Of a stretch of DNA of 64,000 nt, positions 56,075 to 64,000 are shown piece after piece (position 1 is the stretch's first letter; every line of letters begins with the position of its first letter). The stretch spans positions 1,557,164 to 1,621,163 of the forward strand of contig NZ_KB913033.1 in the NCBI RefSeq assembly GCF_000384235.1. Direction: 5' to 3'. The DNA comes from Hydrogenovibrio halophilus DSM 15072 (GTDB taxonomy: Bacteria; Pseudomonadota; Gammaproteobacteria; Thiomicrospirales; Thiomicrospiraceae). The notes beneath the pieces are model-generated. The model saw only the letters and a list, made by a program, of their open reading frames with translations, did not search any database and had not been told where the DNA came from. Made by a program: the position numbers and the translations under genes.

Positions 56075-57052
56075 ATGACAGACGCACCTTACAGTCGAAT
56101 TACCGGCACGGGCGGTTACCTGCCCGAGCGCATTATGACCAATGCCGAGCTTGAGGCCGTGGTCGACACCTCGGATGCCTGGATTCGTGAGCGCACCGGC
56201 ATTGAACAGCGGCGCATTGCCGCAGACGGTGAAACCACGTGTGATCTGGCCGAGGTCGCCTCACGTCAGGCGATGGACGCGGCAGGCGTGACGCCCCAGG
56301 AGTTGGATCTGATACTGGTGGCCACCACCACGCCGGACAAAATCTTTCCCAGTACGGCCACATTGCTTCAGGCTCGCCTGGGCAACCACGGCGCACCGGC
56401 CTTTGATCTGCAAGCGGTCTGCACTGGCTTTGTCTATGCTTTGAGCGTGGCCGACCAGTTTATCAAAACCGGCATGGCCAAAACTGTGCTGGTCGTGGGA
56501 GCGGAAACACTGTCGCGGATCACCAACTGGGAAGATCGCAATACCTGTGTGCTGTTTGGTGACGGGGCCGGAGCGGTGGTGCTTCAGGCCAGTGAGTCCC
56601 CGGGCATTCTCTCAACCCGCATTCACGCCGACGGCCAGTATGAAACCCTTCTGCACGTGCCCTCCGGGCCATCCAGACTGCCTGCCACAGACGATGTGGC
56701 GGAGCGCACCATGTGTATGAAAGGCAATGAAGTGTTTAAGGTGGCCGTCAATACGCTCAGTCAGATTGCCGCCGACATTCTCAGTGACAACCGGATTTCA
56801 CCCGATCAGTTGGACTGGCTGGTACCACACCAGGCCAATCTGCGCATCATCAATGCCACCGCACGCAAATTGAAACTGTCGCCCGATCAGACAGTGGTGA
56901 CCGTGGATCGTCATGCCAATACCTCCAGTGCGTCGATTCCACTGGCTCTGAATGAAGCCGTGCGAGACGGGCGCATTCAGAAAGGCGAGTTGATTTTGCT
57001 GGAAGCCTTTGGTGGCGGGTTTACCTGGGGCGCGGCGCTGTTGCGTTTCTAG
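56075..57052 (+). CDS. fabH: beta-ketoacyl-ACP synthase III
   Basis: Starts fatty acid synthesis by condensing acetyl-CoA with malonyl-ACP, 325 residues. The triad is visible: Cys in LQAVCTGFVYAL (about 115), His in VPHQANLRI and Asn in HANTSSASIPLAL. RTGIEQRRIA is typical. ATG 56075 with GAAGG upstream is preferred to GTG 56057. Confidence 0.97.
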   Translation: MTDAPYSRITGTGGYLPERIMTNAELEAVVDTSDAWIRERTGIEQRRIAADGETTCDLAEVASRQAMDAAGVTPQELDLILVATTTPDKIFPSTATLLQARLGNHGAPAFDLQAVCTGFVYALSVADQFIKTGMAKTVLVVGAETLSRITNWEDRNTCVLFGDGAGAVVLQASESPGILSTRIHADGQYETLLHVPSGPSRLPATDDVAERTMCMKGNEVFKVAVNTLSQIAADILSDNRISPDQLDWLVPHQANLRIINATARKLKLSPDQTVVTVDRHANTSSASIPLALNEAVRDGRIQKGELILLEAFGGGFTWGAALLRF

Positions 57053-57100
57053 CTCGAGGTCAGTCGGAACAGACCCATCGATGAAAAAAGGAATTTGATC

Positions 57101-58024
57101 ATGTCTTATGCTTTTGTCTTTCCCGGTCAGGGCTCTCAATCAGTCGGCATGCTGGCCGAACTGGCGGAAACGGCCCCCGTGATCGGCCAAACGTTCGACC
57201 AAGCCTCTGAAACGTTGGGCTACGATCTCTGGGCGCTGACCCAGGAAGGCCCGGAGGCCAGACTCAATCAAACCGAAGTGACGCAGCCCGCCATGCTGAC
57301 GGCTGGCGTGGCCGTCTACCGGGCACTGGTCGAAGCCACTTCGCCCAGTCCGGCCTATATGGCCGGCCATTCTCTGGGTGAGTATACGGCGCTGGTCGCA
57401 TCTGGTGCCTTGTCGCTGGCGCAGGGCGTCGAGTTGGTGGAAGCCCGCGGGCGTCTGATGCAGGACGCGGTCCCGGCCGGGACCGGCGCCATGGCCGCCG
57501 TGCTGGGGCTGGAAGACGAACAGATCACAGCGCTGTGTGCCGAGGCGGACGGCGTGCTGGAAGCGGTGAATTTCAATGCGCCGGGCCAGGTGGTCATTGC
57601 GGGCGAAAAAACCGCGGTGGATCAGGCTTTGCCAGCGTTTGAAGCGGCGGGTGCCAAGCGTGTGGTGCCGTTGCCGGTCAGTGTGCCATCCCATTGTGTG
57701 TTGATGAAACCGGCCGCCGAAGCGCTGGCGGAAAAGCTGGCGGGCATGTCTCTGCAGACGCCAACGGTACCCGTGGTCCACAATGCGTCGGTACAGACGT
57801 TTGCCGACCCGGATGCGATCAAGTCGGCACTGGTGGAACAACTCTACCGCCCGGTTCAGTGGGTCAGAACGATCGAATACCTGAAAGCCCAGGGCGTGAG
57901 CCAGTTGTATGAGCTGGGACCGGGCAAGGTATTGATGGGATTGAACCGTCGCATCGACCGGAAAATGGGGATGCAAGCCGTTTATGATTCGGCTACACTT
58001 AGCAAAGCATTGGAAACACTCTGA
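57101..58024 (+). CDS. fabD: malonyl-CoA:ACP transacylase
   Basis: Loads malonyl onto ACP, 307 residues. FVFPGQGSQSVGML begins the protein, the nucleophile Ser is in AGHSLGEYTALVASG and the catalytic His in VPSHCVLMKPAAE. AAAAGGA lies before ATG 57101; TTG 57095 is an in-frame alternative. Eight bases separate it from fabG. Confidence 0.97.
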   Translation: MSYAFVFPGQGSQSVGMLAELAETAPVIGQTFDQASETLGYDLWALTQEGPEARLNQTEVTQPAMLTAGVAVYRALVEATSPSPAYMAGHSLGEYTALVASGALSLAQGVELVEARGRLMQDAVPAGTGAMAAVLGLEDEQITALCAEADGVLEAVNFNAPGQVVIAGEKTAVDQALPAFEAAGAKRVVPLPVSVPSHCVLMKPAAEALAEKLAGMSLQTPTVPVVHNASVQTFADPDAIKSALVEQLYRPVQWVRTIEYLKAQGVSQLYELGPGKVLMGLNRRIDRKMGMQAVYDSATLSKALETL

Positions 58025-58032
58025 GGAACACT

Positions 58033-58776
58033 ATGATGTTAGCGGGAAAAATTGCCCTGGTCACCGGTGCCAGTCGTGGAATCGGTCAGGCCATTGCTCT
58101 GGATCTGGCCAGGCAAGGTGCCATAGTCATCGGCACAGCCACCTCCGAAAAAGGGGCTCAGGCGATCACGGATTATCTGCAGGCGGCCGGCGTCAAAGGC
58201 GAAGGGATGTGTCTGAATGTGACCGACTCGGACCAGGTGTCCGAGGTGATCGCCCAGATCGGTCAGTCGCATGGCGCGCCCACCATTGTGGTGAACAATG
58301 CCGGCATTACCCGAGACAGTTTGTTGATGCGCATGAAAGACGAGCAATGGGACGACATCCTCGACACCAATCTGACGTCGGTGTATCGGGTCTCCAAAGC
58401 CTGCTTGCGCGGCATGATGAAAGCCAAATCCGGTGCCATCATCAACATTGCCTCCGTGGTGGGGGTGATGGGCAATGCCGGTCAGACCAATTATGCGGCC
58501 GCCAAAGCCGGTATGATCGGGTTTACCAAATCCCTGGCTCGTGAAGTCGGCACCAAAAACGTGACGGTGAACACGGTGGCGCCGGGCTTCATTGACACCG
58601 ACATGACCCAGGCATTGCCGGATGCTCAGCGCGAAGCCTTGCTGGATCAGATTCCACTCAAACGGCTGGGTGCGCCGGAAGACATCGCCCGGGCTGTGAC
58701 GTTTTTGGCCTCTGAAGGTGGGCAGTACATCACCGGTCAGACCCTGAATGTCAACGGTGGGATGGTAATGGTGTAA
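58033..58776 (+). CDS. fabG: 3-oxoacyl-ACP reductase
   Basis: NADPH-dependent short-chain dehydrogenase, 247 residues. The cofactor motif is LVTGASRGIGQAIA, NNAGITRDSLLMRM is the FabG signature, and the catalytic Ser-Tyr-Lys are in INIASVVG and YAAAKAGMIGF. GAGGA precedes ATG 58033 (ATG 58036 is equally in frame). A 122-base gap with AT-rich sequence separates it from acpP and may hold an extra promoter. Confidence 0.97.
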   Translation: MMLAGKIALVTGASRGIGQAIALDLARQGAIVIGTATSEKGAQAITDYLQAAGVKGEGMCLNVTDSDQVSEVIAQIGQSHGAPTIVVNNAGITRDSLLMRMKDEQWDDILDTNLTSVYRVSKACLRGMMKAKSGAIINIASVVGVMGNAGQTNYAAAKAGMIGFTKSLAREVGTKNVTVNTVAPGFIDTDMTQALPDAQREALLDQIPLKRLGAPEDIARAVTFLASEGGQYITGQTLNVNGGMVMV

Positions 58777-58898
58777 AAATGGCTTGAAAATTCGTCTGAA
58801 TAGGGCGAAAATGGGCGAAATTTTACATTGATCTGGGTGGCCCTGTCTTTTGGCAAAAAACCTGTTTTTTATTTGTTAACGAAATTGGAGATTGTTCC

Positions 58899-59135
58899 AT
58901 GAGCAGTATCGAAGAACGCGTCAAAAAAATTGTGGTAGAGCAATTGGGTGTGGAAGAAGATCAGGTCACACCTGATGCGTCTTTTATTGATGATTTGGGT
59001 GCCGATTCACTGGACACAGTGGAACTGGTAATGGCACTGGAAGAAGAATTCGACTGCGAAATTCCGGACGAAGAAGCCGAGAAAATCGCGACTTTGGCCC
59101 AGGCCACTGCTTACGTTGAAAACAATCTGGAATAA
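58899..59135 (+). CDS. acpP: acyl carrier protein
   Basis: A 78-residue ACP with the phosphopantetheine Ser in [18 protein letters not shown] (Ser about 37) and a strongly acidic composition. GGAG lies before ATG 58899. It is followed by its own terminator, which explains how ACP can be made in excess of the enzymes around it. Confidence 0.98.
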   Translation: MSSIEERVKKIVVEQLGVEEDQVTPDASFIDDLGADSLDTVELVMALEEEFDCEIPDEEAEKIATLAQATAYVENNLE

Positions 59136-59165
59136 TCGGTCCAACCGACGTTTCTGAATTGCTGA

Positions 59166-59192
59166 AAAAGCCGTGATCTCACGGCTTTTTTT
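59166..59192 (+). terminator. terminator after acpP
   Basis: A 10-bp stem (59166-59175 with 59180-59189, loop ATCT) runs into a T-rich stretch. The fabF ATG follows 50 bases later. Confidence 0.85.
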
Positions 59193-59242
59193 GTTTTTGG
59201 CCGGGGCCGGAAAAGGCCGCGCAGCTTCTGATCGAGACATGT

Positions 59243-60481
59243 ATGAAAACAAAACGAGTGGTTATTACGGGGGTGGGGTGTGTGACACCTCTGGGCAATT
59301 CGGTAGACACAACCTGGCAGGCACTGCTTGCGGGTGAGTCTGGCATTGCCCCCTTGCAGGGGTTCGATACCGACGCCTTTTCGGTGCGTTTCGGCGGCCA
59401 GATCAAAAACCTGGCGCTGAACGACTGGCTGTCGCCCAAAGAGGCCAGAAAAATGGATCCGTTTATCCATTATGGCATCATCGCCGGTTCCCAGGCGTTG
59501 TTGGATTCGGGACTTGAGGTCACCGAGGCCAACGCCGAACGGGTGGGGGTTTCCATCGGTTCCGGCATCGGCGGCATTCAAACCATTGAAACCCAGCATC
59601 AGACCCTTCAGGAAAAGGGGCCCAGACGGGTGTCTCCGTTTTTTGTGCCGGGATCGATCATCAATATGATTTCCGGTAATCTATCGATCATGCACGGCCT
59701 GAAGGGGCCGAACATGGCGATTGGCACGGCCTGTGCCAGCGGTACCCACAGCATTGGCGATGCCTATCGGATGATATTGCACGGCGATGCCGATGTGATG
59801 GTGGCCGGTGGGGCCGAGCATGCGACCACGCCATTGGGTGTGGCCGGGTTTGCGGCCGCCAAGGCTCTGTCGACCCGCAATGACGATCCACAGGCCGCTT
59901 CCCGTCCCTGGGATCAGGGTCGAGATGGCTTTGTGCTCAGTGACGGTGCCGGTGCGGTGGTCTTGGAGGATTACGATCTGGCGAAGGCGCGTGGTGCGAC
60001 CATTTACTGCGAGGTGATTGGGTTCGGCATGAGCGGCGACGCTTACCACATGACCAAACCCGCCGAAGGGGGCGAGGGCGGAGCCCGCTGTCTCAAGCAG
60101 GCATTGAAAAACGCCGGTCTGAACCCGGATCAGGTGGACTACATCAATGCCCACGGCACCTCGACTCCGGCAGGCGATGTCTGCGAAGCCCAGGCGATCA
60201 AAACCGCTCTGGGGTCGGCGGCCTACGACACCCTGGTCAGTTCCACCAAGTCCATGACCGGGCATTCGCTGGGCGCGGCCGGAGCCATGGAAGCGGTCTT
60301 TACCGCCAAAATCATGCAGCAGCAAGTGGTCCCGCCGACCATCAATCTGGATCAACCGGCCGAAGGCTGTGATCTGGATTTTGTGCCGCATACGGCGCGC
60401 GATGTCAAGGTTCGTTATGCTTTGTCGAATTCACTCGGGTTTGGCGGCACCAATGCCTCCCTGGTGTTTGCCCGTGTTTGA
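59243..60481 (+). CDS. fabF: beta-ketoacyl-ACP synthase II
   Basis: Elongating condensing enzyme, 412 residues. [15 protein letters not shown] begins the protein, the catalytic Cys is in [15 protein letters not shown], His in [12 protein letters not shown] and the second His in [18 protein letters not shown]. The terminal [14 protein letters not shown] is conserved. The start has only a weak ribosome-binding site. Confidence 0.97.
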   Translation: MKTKRVVITGVGCVTPLGNSVDTTWQALLAGESGIAPLQGFDTDAFSVRFGGQIKNLALNDWLSPKEARKMDPFIHYGIIAGSQALLDSGLEVTEANAERVGVSIGSGIGGIQTIETQHQTLQEKGPRRVSPFFVPGSIINMISGNLSIMHGLKGPNMAIGTACASGTHSIGDAYRMILHGDADVMVAGGAEHATTPLGVAGFAAAKALSTRNDDPQAASRPWDQGRDGFVLSDGAGAVVLEDYDLAKARGATIYCEVIGFGMSGDAYHMTKPAEGGEGGARCLKQALKNAGLNPDQVDYINAHGTSTPAGDVCEAQAIKTALGSAAYDTLVSSTKSMTGHSLGAAGAMEAVFTAKIMQQQVVPPTINLDQPAEGCDLDFVPHTARDVKVRYALSNSLGFGGTNASLVFARV

Positions 60482-60515
60482 CCTTGCGTTTCTCTGATGA
60501 AGTCACGATCCGTTT

Positions 60516-61997
60516 ATGACGCCACACTTACCTGACGCCATGCCTGCGCCCCAATGGGTGGCGCAGCCGGTGCCGGTCTGGGTCAGCGAGCTGCCTGACG
60601 TTCGCGACCTGAATCTGCTTGCTTTGTGCGAGCGTTGGCCGGAACGCTATCCGTTTCTGCTGGAAAGCGTGGCCTCGGGACAAAAACAGCCGGGTGTGGG
60701 GTTGGATGGTCAGCCTGTGGGCACGACGGCGGAATCGCTGGGCCGTTTTGATATTCTGATGGCGTTTCCTCAAACGTCCGATGCCTGCCTGACGCCCGAA
60801 GCGGGTCAGGATTTTGTGCGTGGCTTTGAGCAATCCCTGGTTGAAAACGGGTTGACGCCTTCCGACTCTGCATTGGCGGATGACACGGGGGTGGCGGAAA
60901 CAAAAACCCTGTCTTTGCCTTTTACCGGCGGCTGGTTTGTGTATTTCGGTTACGAATTCGCGCAGGTGCTGGAACCCAGTTTGTCCTTGCCGGCATCCAA
61001 CCTGCCCCTGGCTAAATGGGTACGGATTCCGTCCGCGATTCTGATCGACCATCAGACCGGGCACGGTTATCTGGTCGCTGAGCCGGGGTTTGAACACCGT
61101 TTGCACACCCTCTATCAGGATTTGCAGCAAGTTGGCCGCGTTGAGACGTCTGTCCCGGAAATCGCGGTGGCAGAGATTCACCAAGATCCGCCGCAGCGGT
61201 TTACCCAGGGCGTGGACCGGATCAAGGACTACATTCTGGCGGGGGATGTGTTTCAGGTGAACCTGTCGCGTCAGTGGGAAGTGGATGTGAAAAACGCCTC
61301 GGCCCCGAATGTCTATCGTGCACTCAGACAGGCCAATCCGGCGCCGTTTGCGGCCTACGCCGACTTCGGTGACTGGCAGGTGCTGAGTTCGTCCCCCGAG
61401 CGACTGGTGACTTCGGATGGGGAACATGTGGCCACCCGGCCCATCGCCGGGACCCGCCGACGCAGCTCGGACACGGAAAAGGATCTGGCGCTGATTCGGG
61501 AGCTGCAGGCGCACCCCAAGGAAGTGGCCGAACACATTATGCTGATCGATCTGGAGCGTAATGATCTGGGCCGTTTGTCCCAGCCCGGCAGCGTTGCGGT
61601 GGATGAACTGATGGCGATTGAGACCTATCAGTATGTGCATCACATTGTGTCCAATATTCAGGGACGCTTGCAGCCGGGCACGTCGCCTTTGGACATTTTT
61701 GCGGCCACCTTTCCGGGCGGGACCATCACCGGCTGCCCCAAAATCCGCTGCATGGAAATCATTGCCGAATTGGAACAAACGCCCAGAGAAGCCTATACCG
61801 GGTCTCTGGGCTACATCAATCGCGATGGCCGTCTGGACAGCAACATTCTGATTCGAACCTTTGTTCAGCAGGGTGAACGCCTGAGATTTCGTGCCGGGGC
61901 CGGGATTGTGGCGGACTCCGACCCGGAAAAGGAACTGGCCGAAACCCGGCACAAAGCCAAAGGCCTGTTGAAAGCCCTGCGTCGGGAAATGCGATGA
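60516..61997 (+). CDS. pabB: aminodeoxychorismate synthase component I
   Basis: Chorismate-binding enzyme of p-aminobenzoate and folate synthesis, 493 residues. VFQVNLSRQWEV, SSSPERLV, LIDLERNDLGRL and TFPGGTITGCPKIRCMEI are the chorismate-binding core. The motif at about 308-313 reads RPIAGT, with Ala where E. coli PabB has Lys (PIKGT); this form is also found in anthranilate synthase. The directly following pabC (ATGA overlap) and absence of trp genes nearby favour PabB. It has no amidotransferase domain, so a PabA/TrpG partner must be elsewhere. Confidence 0.88.
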   Translation: MTPHLPDAMPAPQWVAQPVPVWVSELPDVRDLNLLALCERWPERYPFLLESVASGQKQPGVGLDGQPVGTTAESLGRFDILMAFPQTSDACLTPEAGQDFVRGFEQSLVENGLTPSDSALADDTGVAETKTLSLPFTGGWFVYFGYEFAQVLEPSLSLPASNLPLAKWVRIPSAILIDHQTGHGYLVAEPGFEHRLHTLYQDLQQVGRVETSVPEIAVAEIHQDPPQRFTQGVDRIKDYILAGDVFQVNLSRQWEVDVKNASAPNVYRALRQANPAPFAAYADFGDWQVLSSSPERLVTSDGEHVATRPIAGTRRRSSDTEKDLALIRELQAHPKEVAEHIMLIDLERNDLGRLSQPGSVAVDELMAIETYQYVHHIVSNIQGRLQPGTSPLDIFAATFPGGTITGCPKIRCMEIIAELEQTPREAYTGSLGYINRDGRLDSNILIRTFVQQGERLRFRAGAGIVADSDPEKELAETRHKAKGLLKALRREMR

Positions 61998-62977
61998 CGG
62001 CGGGGTCATTGCCTTACGTATGGTCATCGACCGAAGCGACGCAGGCATGGGAAGCCTGTTATTTCGACCGCGGCGGGTTGTATGGCGACGGGTTTTTTAC
62101 CACTCTGCTGGTCTGGCAGGGCAAGGTGCTGAACTGGCCGGCGCATTGGCAGCGTCTGGCCGAGAGCGCCCGGCGTCTGGGTTTTCCGGCCCTGGATGAA
62201 GCCACGTTGCGCCGGGATCTGGTCCGCTGTTATCAGGCAGGCCCGTTGCCTCAAACGCGTGAAGTGGTGAAGATCGTGATCACGCGCGGTCAGGGCGGGC
62301 GCGGCTATGCGCCACCATCCGAGCCGACACCTTTCAGGCGGATTTACCGTTTGCCGTATCCAGAAGCGGTTTCCGGAGAATTTTCCGGGGAGGTGGACGC
62401 GCCCAGATGGGATTTGAGTTTGTCTGCCAGTCCGGTGCAATGGGGACGGCAGCCCTTGCTGGCCGGACTCAAACACCTGAATCGACTGGAGAATGTGCTG
62501 GCGCAACAGCACGTGTCCCAGCAGATGACGGCACGGCCGGGCACGCTGGCCGATGCGGTCATGACCGATGACCGGGAACAGGTGATTTCGACCACCCAGG
62601 CCAATCTGGTGCTGGTGAAGGGCGATCAGTTGCTGACCCCGAAACTGGATCACTGCGGCGTGGCCGGCACCTGTCTGAGTCAACTGCCTCAGGCGTTGGC
62701 CGCTGACCCGGTTACTGCCCATTTTGCCCTGAGCGCGACCCGACTGAGCTGGAACGATATGATCGAAGCCGAAGCGGTTTTTGCCACCAACGCCGTGCGC
62801 GGAGTGATGCCGGTACGCTTTGTGCGCACATCGGCGGCGGAGCACAAAAAAAGCCCGGCACCGGTCTTGCCGATTCACCAGGCCTGGTTAAAATGGCAGG
62901 CGGACACGGCGCTTTCGTTCGTCGAATTCGAAAACCCACATATTGAACACCCAAACATCGAGACCCCAAACGCATGA
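61994..62977 (+). CDS. pabC: aminodeoxychorismate lyase
   Basis: PLP enzyme that releases p-aminobenzoate from aminodeoxychorismate, 327 residues, longer than E. coli PabC (269). The start of the fold-type IV protein is FDRGGLYGDGFFTTLLVWQG, the PLP Lys is in AGLKHLNRLENVLA and the phosphate-binding turn is in ISTTQANLVLV. The C-terminal 50 residues are extra and end in a His/Asn/Pro-rich tail (PHIEHPNIETPNA). It overlaps pabB and mltG by ATGA. Contains palindrome copy 11 near its end. Confidence 0.92.
   Translation: MTAGSLPYVWSSTEATQAWEACYFDRGGLYGDGFFTTLLVWQGKVLNWPAHWQRLAESARRLGFPALDEATLRRDLVRCYQAGPLPQTREVVKIVITRGQGGRGYAPPSEPTPFRRIYRLPYPEAVSGEFSGEVDAPRWDLSLSASPVQWGRQPLLAGLKHLNRLENVLAQQHVSQQMTARPGTLADAVMTDDREQVISTTQANLVLVKGDQLLTPKLDHCGVAGTCLSQLPQALAADPVTAHFALSATRLSWNDMIEAEAVFATNAVRGVMPVRFVRTSAAEHKKSPAPVLPIHQAWLKWQADTALSFVEFENPHIEHPNIETPNA
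62877..62888. repeat. ACCAGGCCTGGT palindrome, copy 11 (inside pabC)
   Basis: Exact core followed by TAAAAT. Read in frame as IHQAWLKW, in the nonconserved C-terminal extension. Confidence 0.95.
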
Positions 62978-63990
62978 ATACAAGCAAATGGAAACTGTTG
63001 ACCCTGACGTTGGTTTCGAGCGGCCTGGTGATCTGGCTCTCGGTCGAAGGCTGGGCCTTTCGCCAGTTTCTGACCCAACCGATTTCATCGCTGTCCGAAC
63101 CCAAAGTGGTCAGCATCCCTCAGGGCACCACCACCCGTCAGGCCGCCCAAAGACTGCATCAGGCGCAATTGCTGCGTCATCCCGAATGGTTTGTCTGGGT
63201 GATGAAATGGCAGGGGCTGGACGGACAGATCAAAGCCGGTGAAATGGAAATCCAGCCGCAATGGGACCTGACGACGCTGATGGATGCGCTGGTGCAGGGC
63301 AAAACCGTGACTTATCCCTTTACCCTGATTGCGGGCGAAACCCTGGCACAGGCGCTCGAGCGCGTCCAGAAACTGGACAAGGTCAGGCAAACGCTGACCC
63401 CGCTCAACGAGCAGACGCTGGCCGACGCGTTGGGTCAGGAACCCCCACTGGAAGGACAGTTTTTGCCTGAAACCTATTTTTATGCCGCCGAAGAGGCCGA
63501 TGTGACCTTACTGAAACGGGCCTATCAAGCGCTGCAACGTCGACTTGACCAGGCCTGGTCACAGCGAGATGATAATCTGCCCTATCAGACGCCTTATGAG
63601 GCCTTGATTCTGGCTTCGATTGTGGAAAAAGAAAGCGGTTATGCGGCCGAACGCAGCAAAATCGCCGGGGTGTTTGTCAATCGGTTGCGTCTGGGCATGC
63701 GCCTGCAATCGGACCCGACCGTGATTTATGGGATGCAAGAACGGTACGATGGCAACATCCGCAAAAAAGACCTGCAGACCAAAACCCCCTGGAATACCTA
63801 CCGGATCAACGGCCTGCCACCGACACCGATTGCGTTGCCCAGTGCCGATGCGATTGATGCGGTGATGCAACCGGAAGAAACCGAGGCGCTGTATTTCGTG
63901 TCCAAAGGCAATGGCGAGCATTATTTTTCCAAAACACTGGCCGAACACAACCGCGCAGTGCGAAAATACATTCTCAATATCGTACCCTGA
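62974..63990 (+). CDS. mltG: endolytic murein transglycosylase MltG
   Basis: Membrane-anchored transglycosylase that ends glycan strands, 338 residues, complete (stop at 63988-63990). One N-terminal membrane helix (about 7-24), a LysM-like region (VVSIPQGTTTRQAAQRLHQ), then the YceG domain. The catalytic Glu is in LASIVEKESGY, with RLRLGMRLQSDPTVIYGM and NTYRINGLPPTPI downstream. Same order as pabC-mltG in E. coli; tmk and holB are expected beyond the window. Carries palindrome copy 12. Confidence 0.95.
   Translation: MNTSKWKLLTLTLVSSGLVIWLSVEGWAFRQFLTQPISSLSEPKVVSIPQGTTTRQAAQRLHQAQLLRHPEWFVWVMKWQGLDGQIKAGEMEIQPQWDLTTLMDALVQGKTVTYPFTLIAGETLAQALERVQKLDKVRQTLTPLNEQTLADALGQEPPLEGQFLPETYFYAAEEADVTLLKRAYQALQRRLDQAWSQRDDNLPYQTPYEALILASIVEKESGYAAERSKIAGVFVNRLRLGMRLQSDPTVIYGMQERYDGNIRKKDLQTKTPWNTYRINGLPPTPIALPSADAIDAVMQPEETEALYFVSKGNGEHYFSKTLAEHNRAVRKYILNIVP
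63548..63559. repeat. ACCAGGCCTGGT palindrome, copy 12 (inside mltG)
   Basis: Exact core with 16-bp symmetry (63546-63561). Read in frame as LDQAWSQ. Confidence 0.95.
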
Positions 63991-64000
63991 ATCCCGTGAG

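Noticed and set aside
60528-62048. A 506-codon open frame antisense to pabB
   Set aside because: It mirrors pabB in a third-position-rich frame, has no ribosome-binding site, and its composition (His, Arg, Gln, Gly) is that of a shadow.

Overview
The window looks like a core chromosomal segment of a gammaproteobacterium. Three gene orders typical of that class are intact: yceD-rpmF-plsX-fabH-fabD-fabG-acpP-fabF-pabB-pabC-mltG, rpsP-rimM-trmD-rplS, and xerD-dsbC. Small c-type cytochromes, an RND efflux set, a large chemoreceptor and an MSHA/type IV-like assembly cluster fit a motile aerobic or microaerophilic rod. A sulfur-oxidising Thiomicrospira-like relative is possible, but that is inference. 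I see no phage, insertion sequence, CRISPR array, rRNA or tRNA.

Layout. 1-6255: end of an alpha/beta hydrolase, then an RND tripartite efflux operon (outer-membrane channel, lipoprotein adaptor, permease). 6256-14401: a Cys-rich small protein, a 1184-residue chemoreceptor, sixA, pyrE, a coiled-coil membrane protein and a stand-alone CysJ-like reductase, with two clusters of a short interspersed repeat. 14402-23275: a fused FAD/Fe-S 2-hydroxyacid dehydrogenase, serA, two monoheme cytochromes, rsgA-PCD-M48 protease, orn. 23486-26824: ilvI-ilvH-ilvC. 27017-38567: an eight-gene MSHA-like cluster (mshM-L-N-E-G-I-J-K order) with no pilin gene in the window. 38571-44518: rmuC, a CheY-like protein, rpsP-rimM-trmD-rplS, xerD, dsbC. 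44563-47749: an RluA-type pseudouridine synthase with two unrecognised low-complexity proteins. 48057-53363: a low-molecular-weight phosphatase, rne, rluC, a HAD phosphatase. 53388-63990: maf, then the fatty acid, folate and cell-wall operon.

The most unusual signal is not a gene. The perfect 12-bp palindrome ACCAGGCCTGGT occurs 12 times in 64 kb, where chance predicts about 0.004. Five copies lie between genes, mostly at gene ends, and seven lie inside genes. Six of the seven intragenic copies are read in the same frame, as Gln-Ala-Trp. Three copies extend to 24-bp perfect palindromes. Variants of the same core also form the tail of the interspersed repeat clusters. It behaves like a highly iterated palindrome of unknown function.

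Functional themes: branched-chain amino acid, serine, pyrimidine, folate and fatty-acid synthesis; RNA modification and decay (RluA, RluC, TrmD, RimM, RNase E, Orn); envelope processes (MltG, DsbC, M48 protease, efflux, pilus or secretion platform); and sensing (chemoreceptor with a C-terminal tethering pentapeptide, CheY-like protein, SixA, LMW-PTP).
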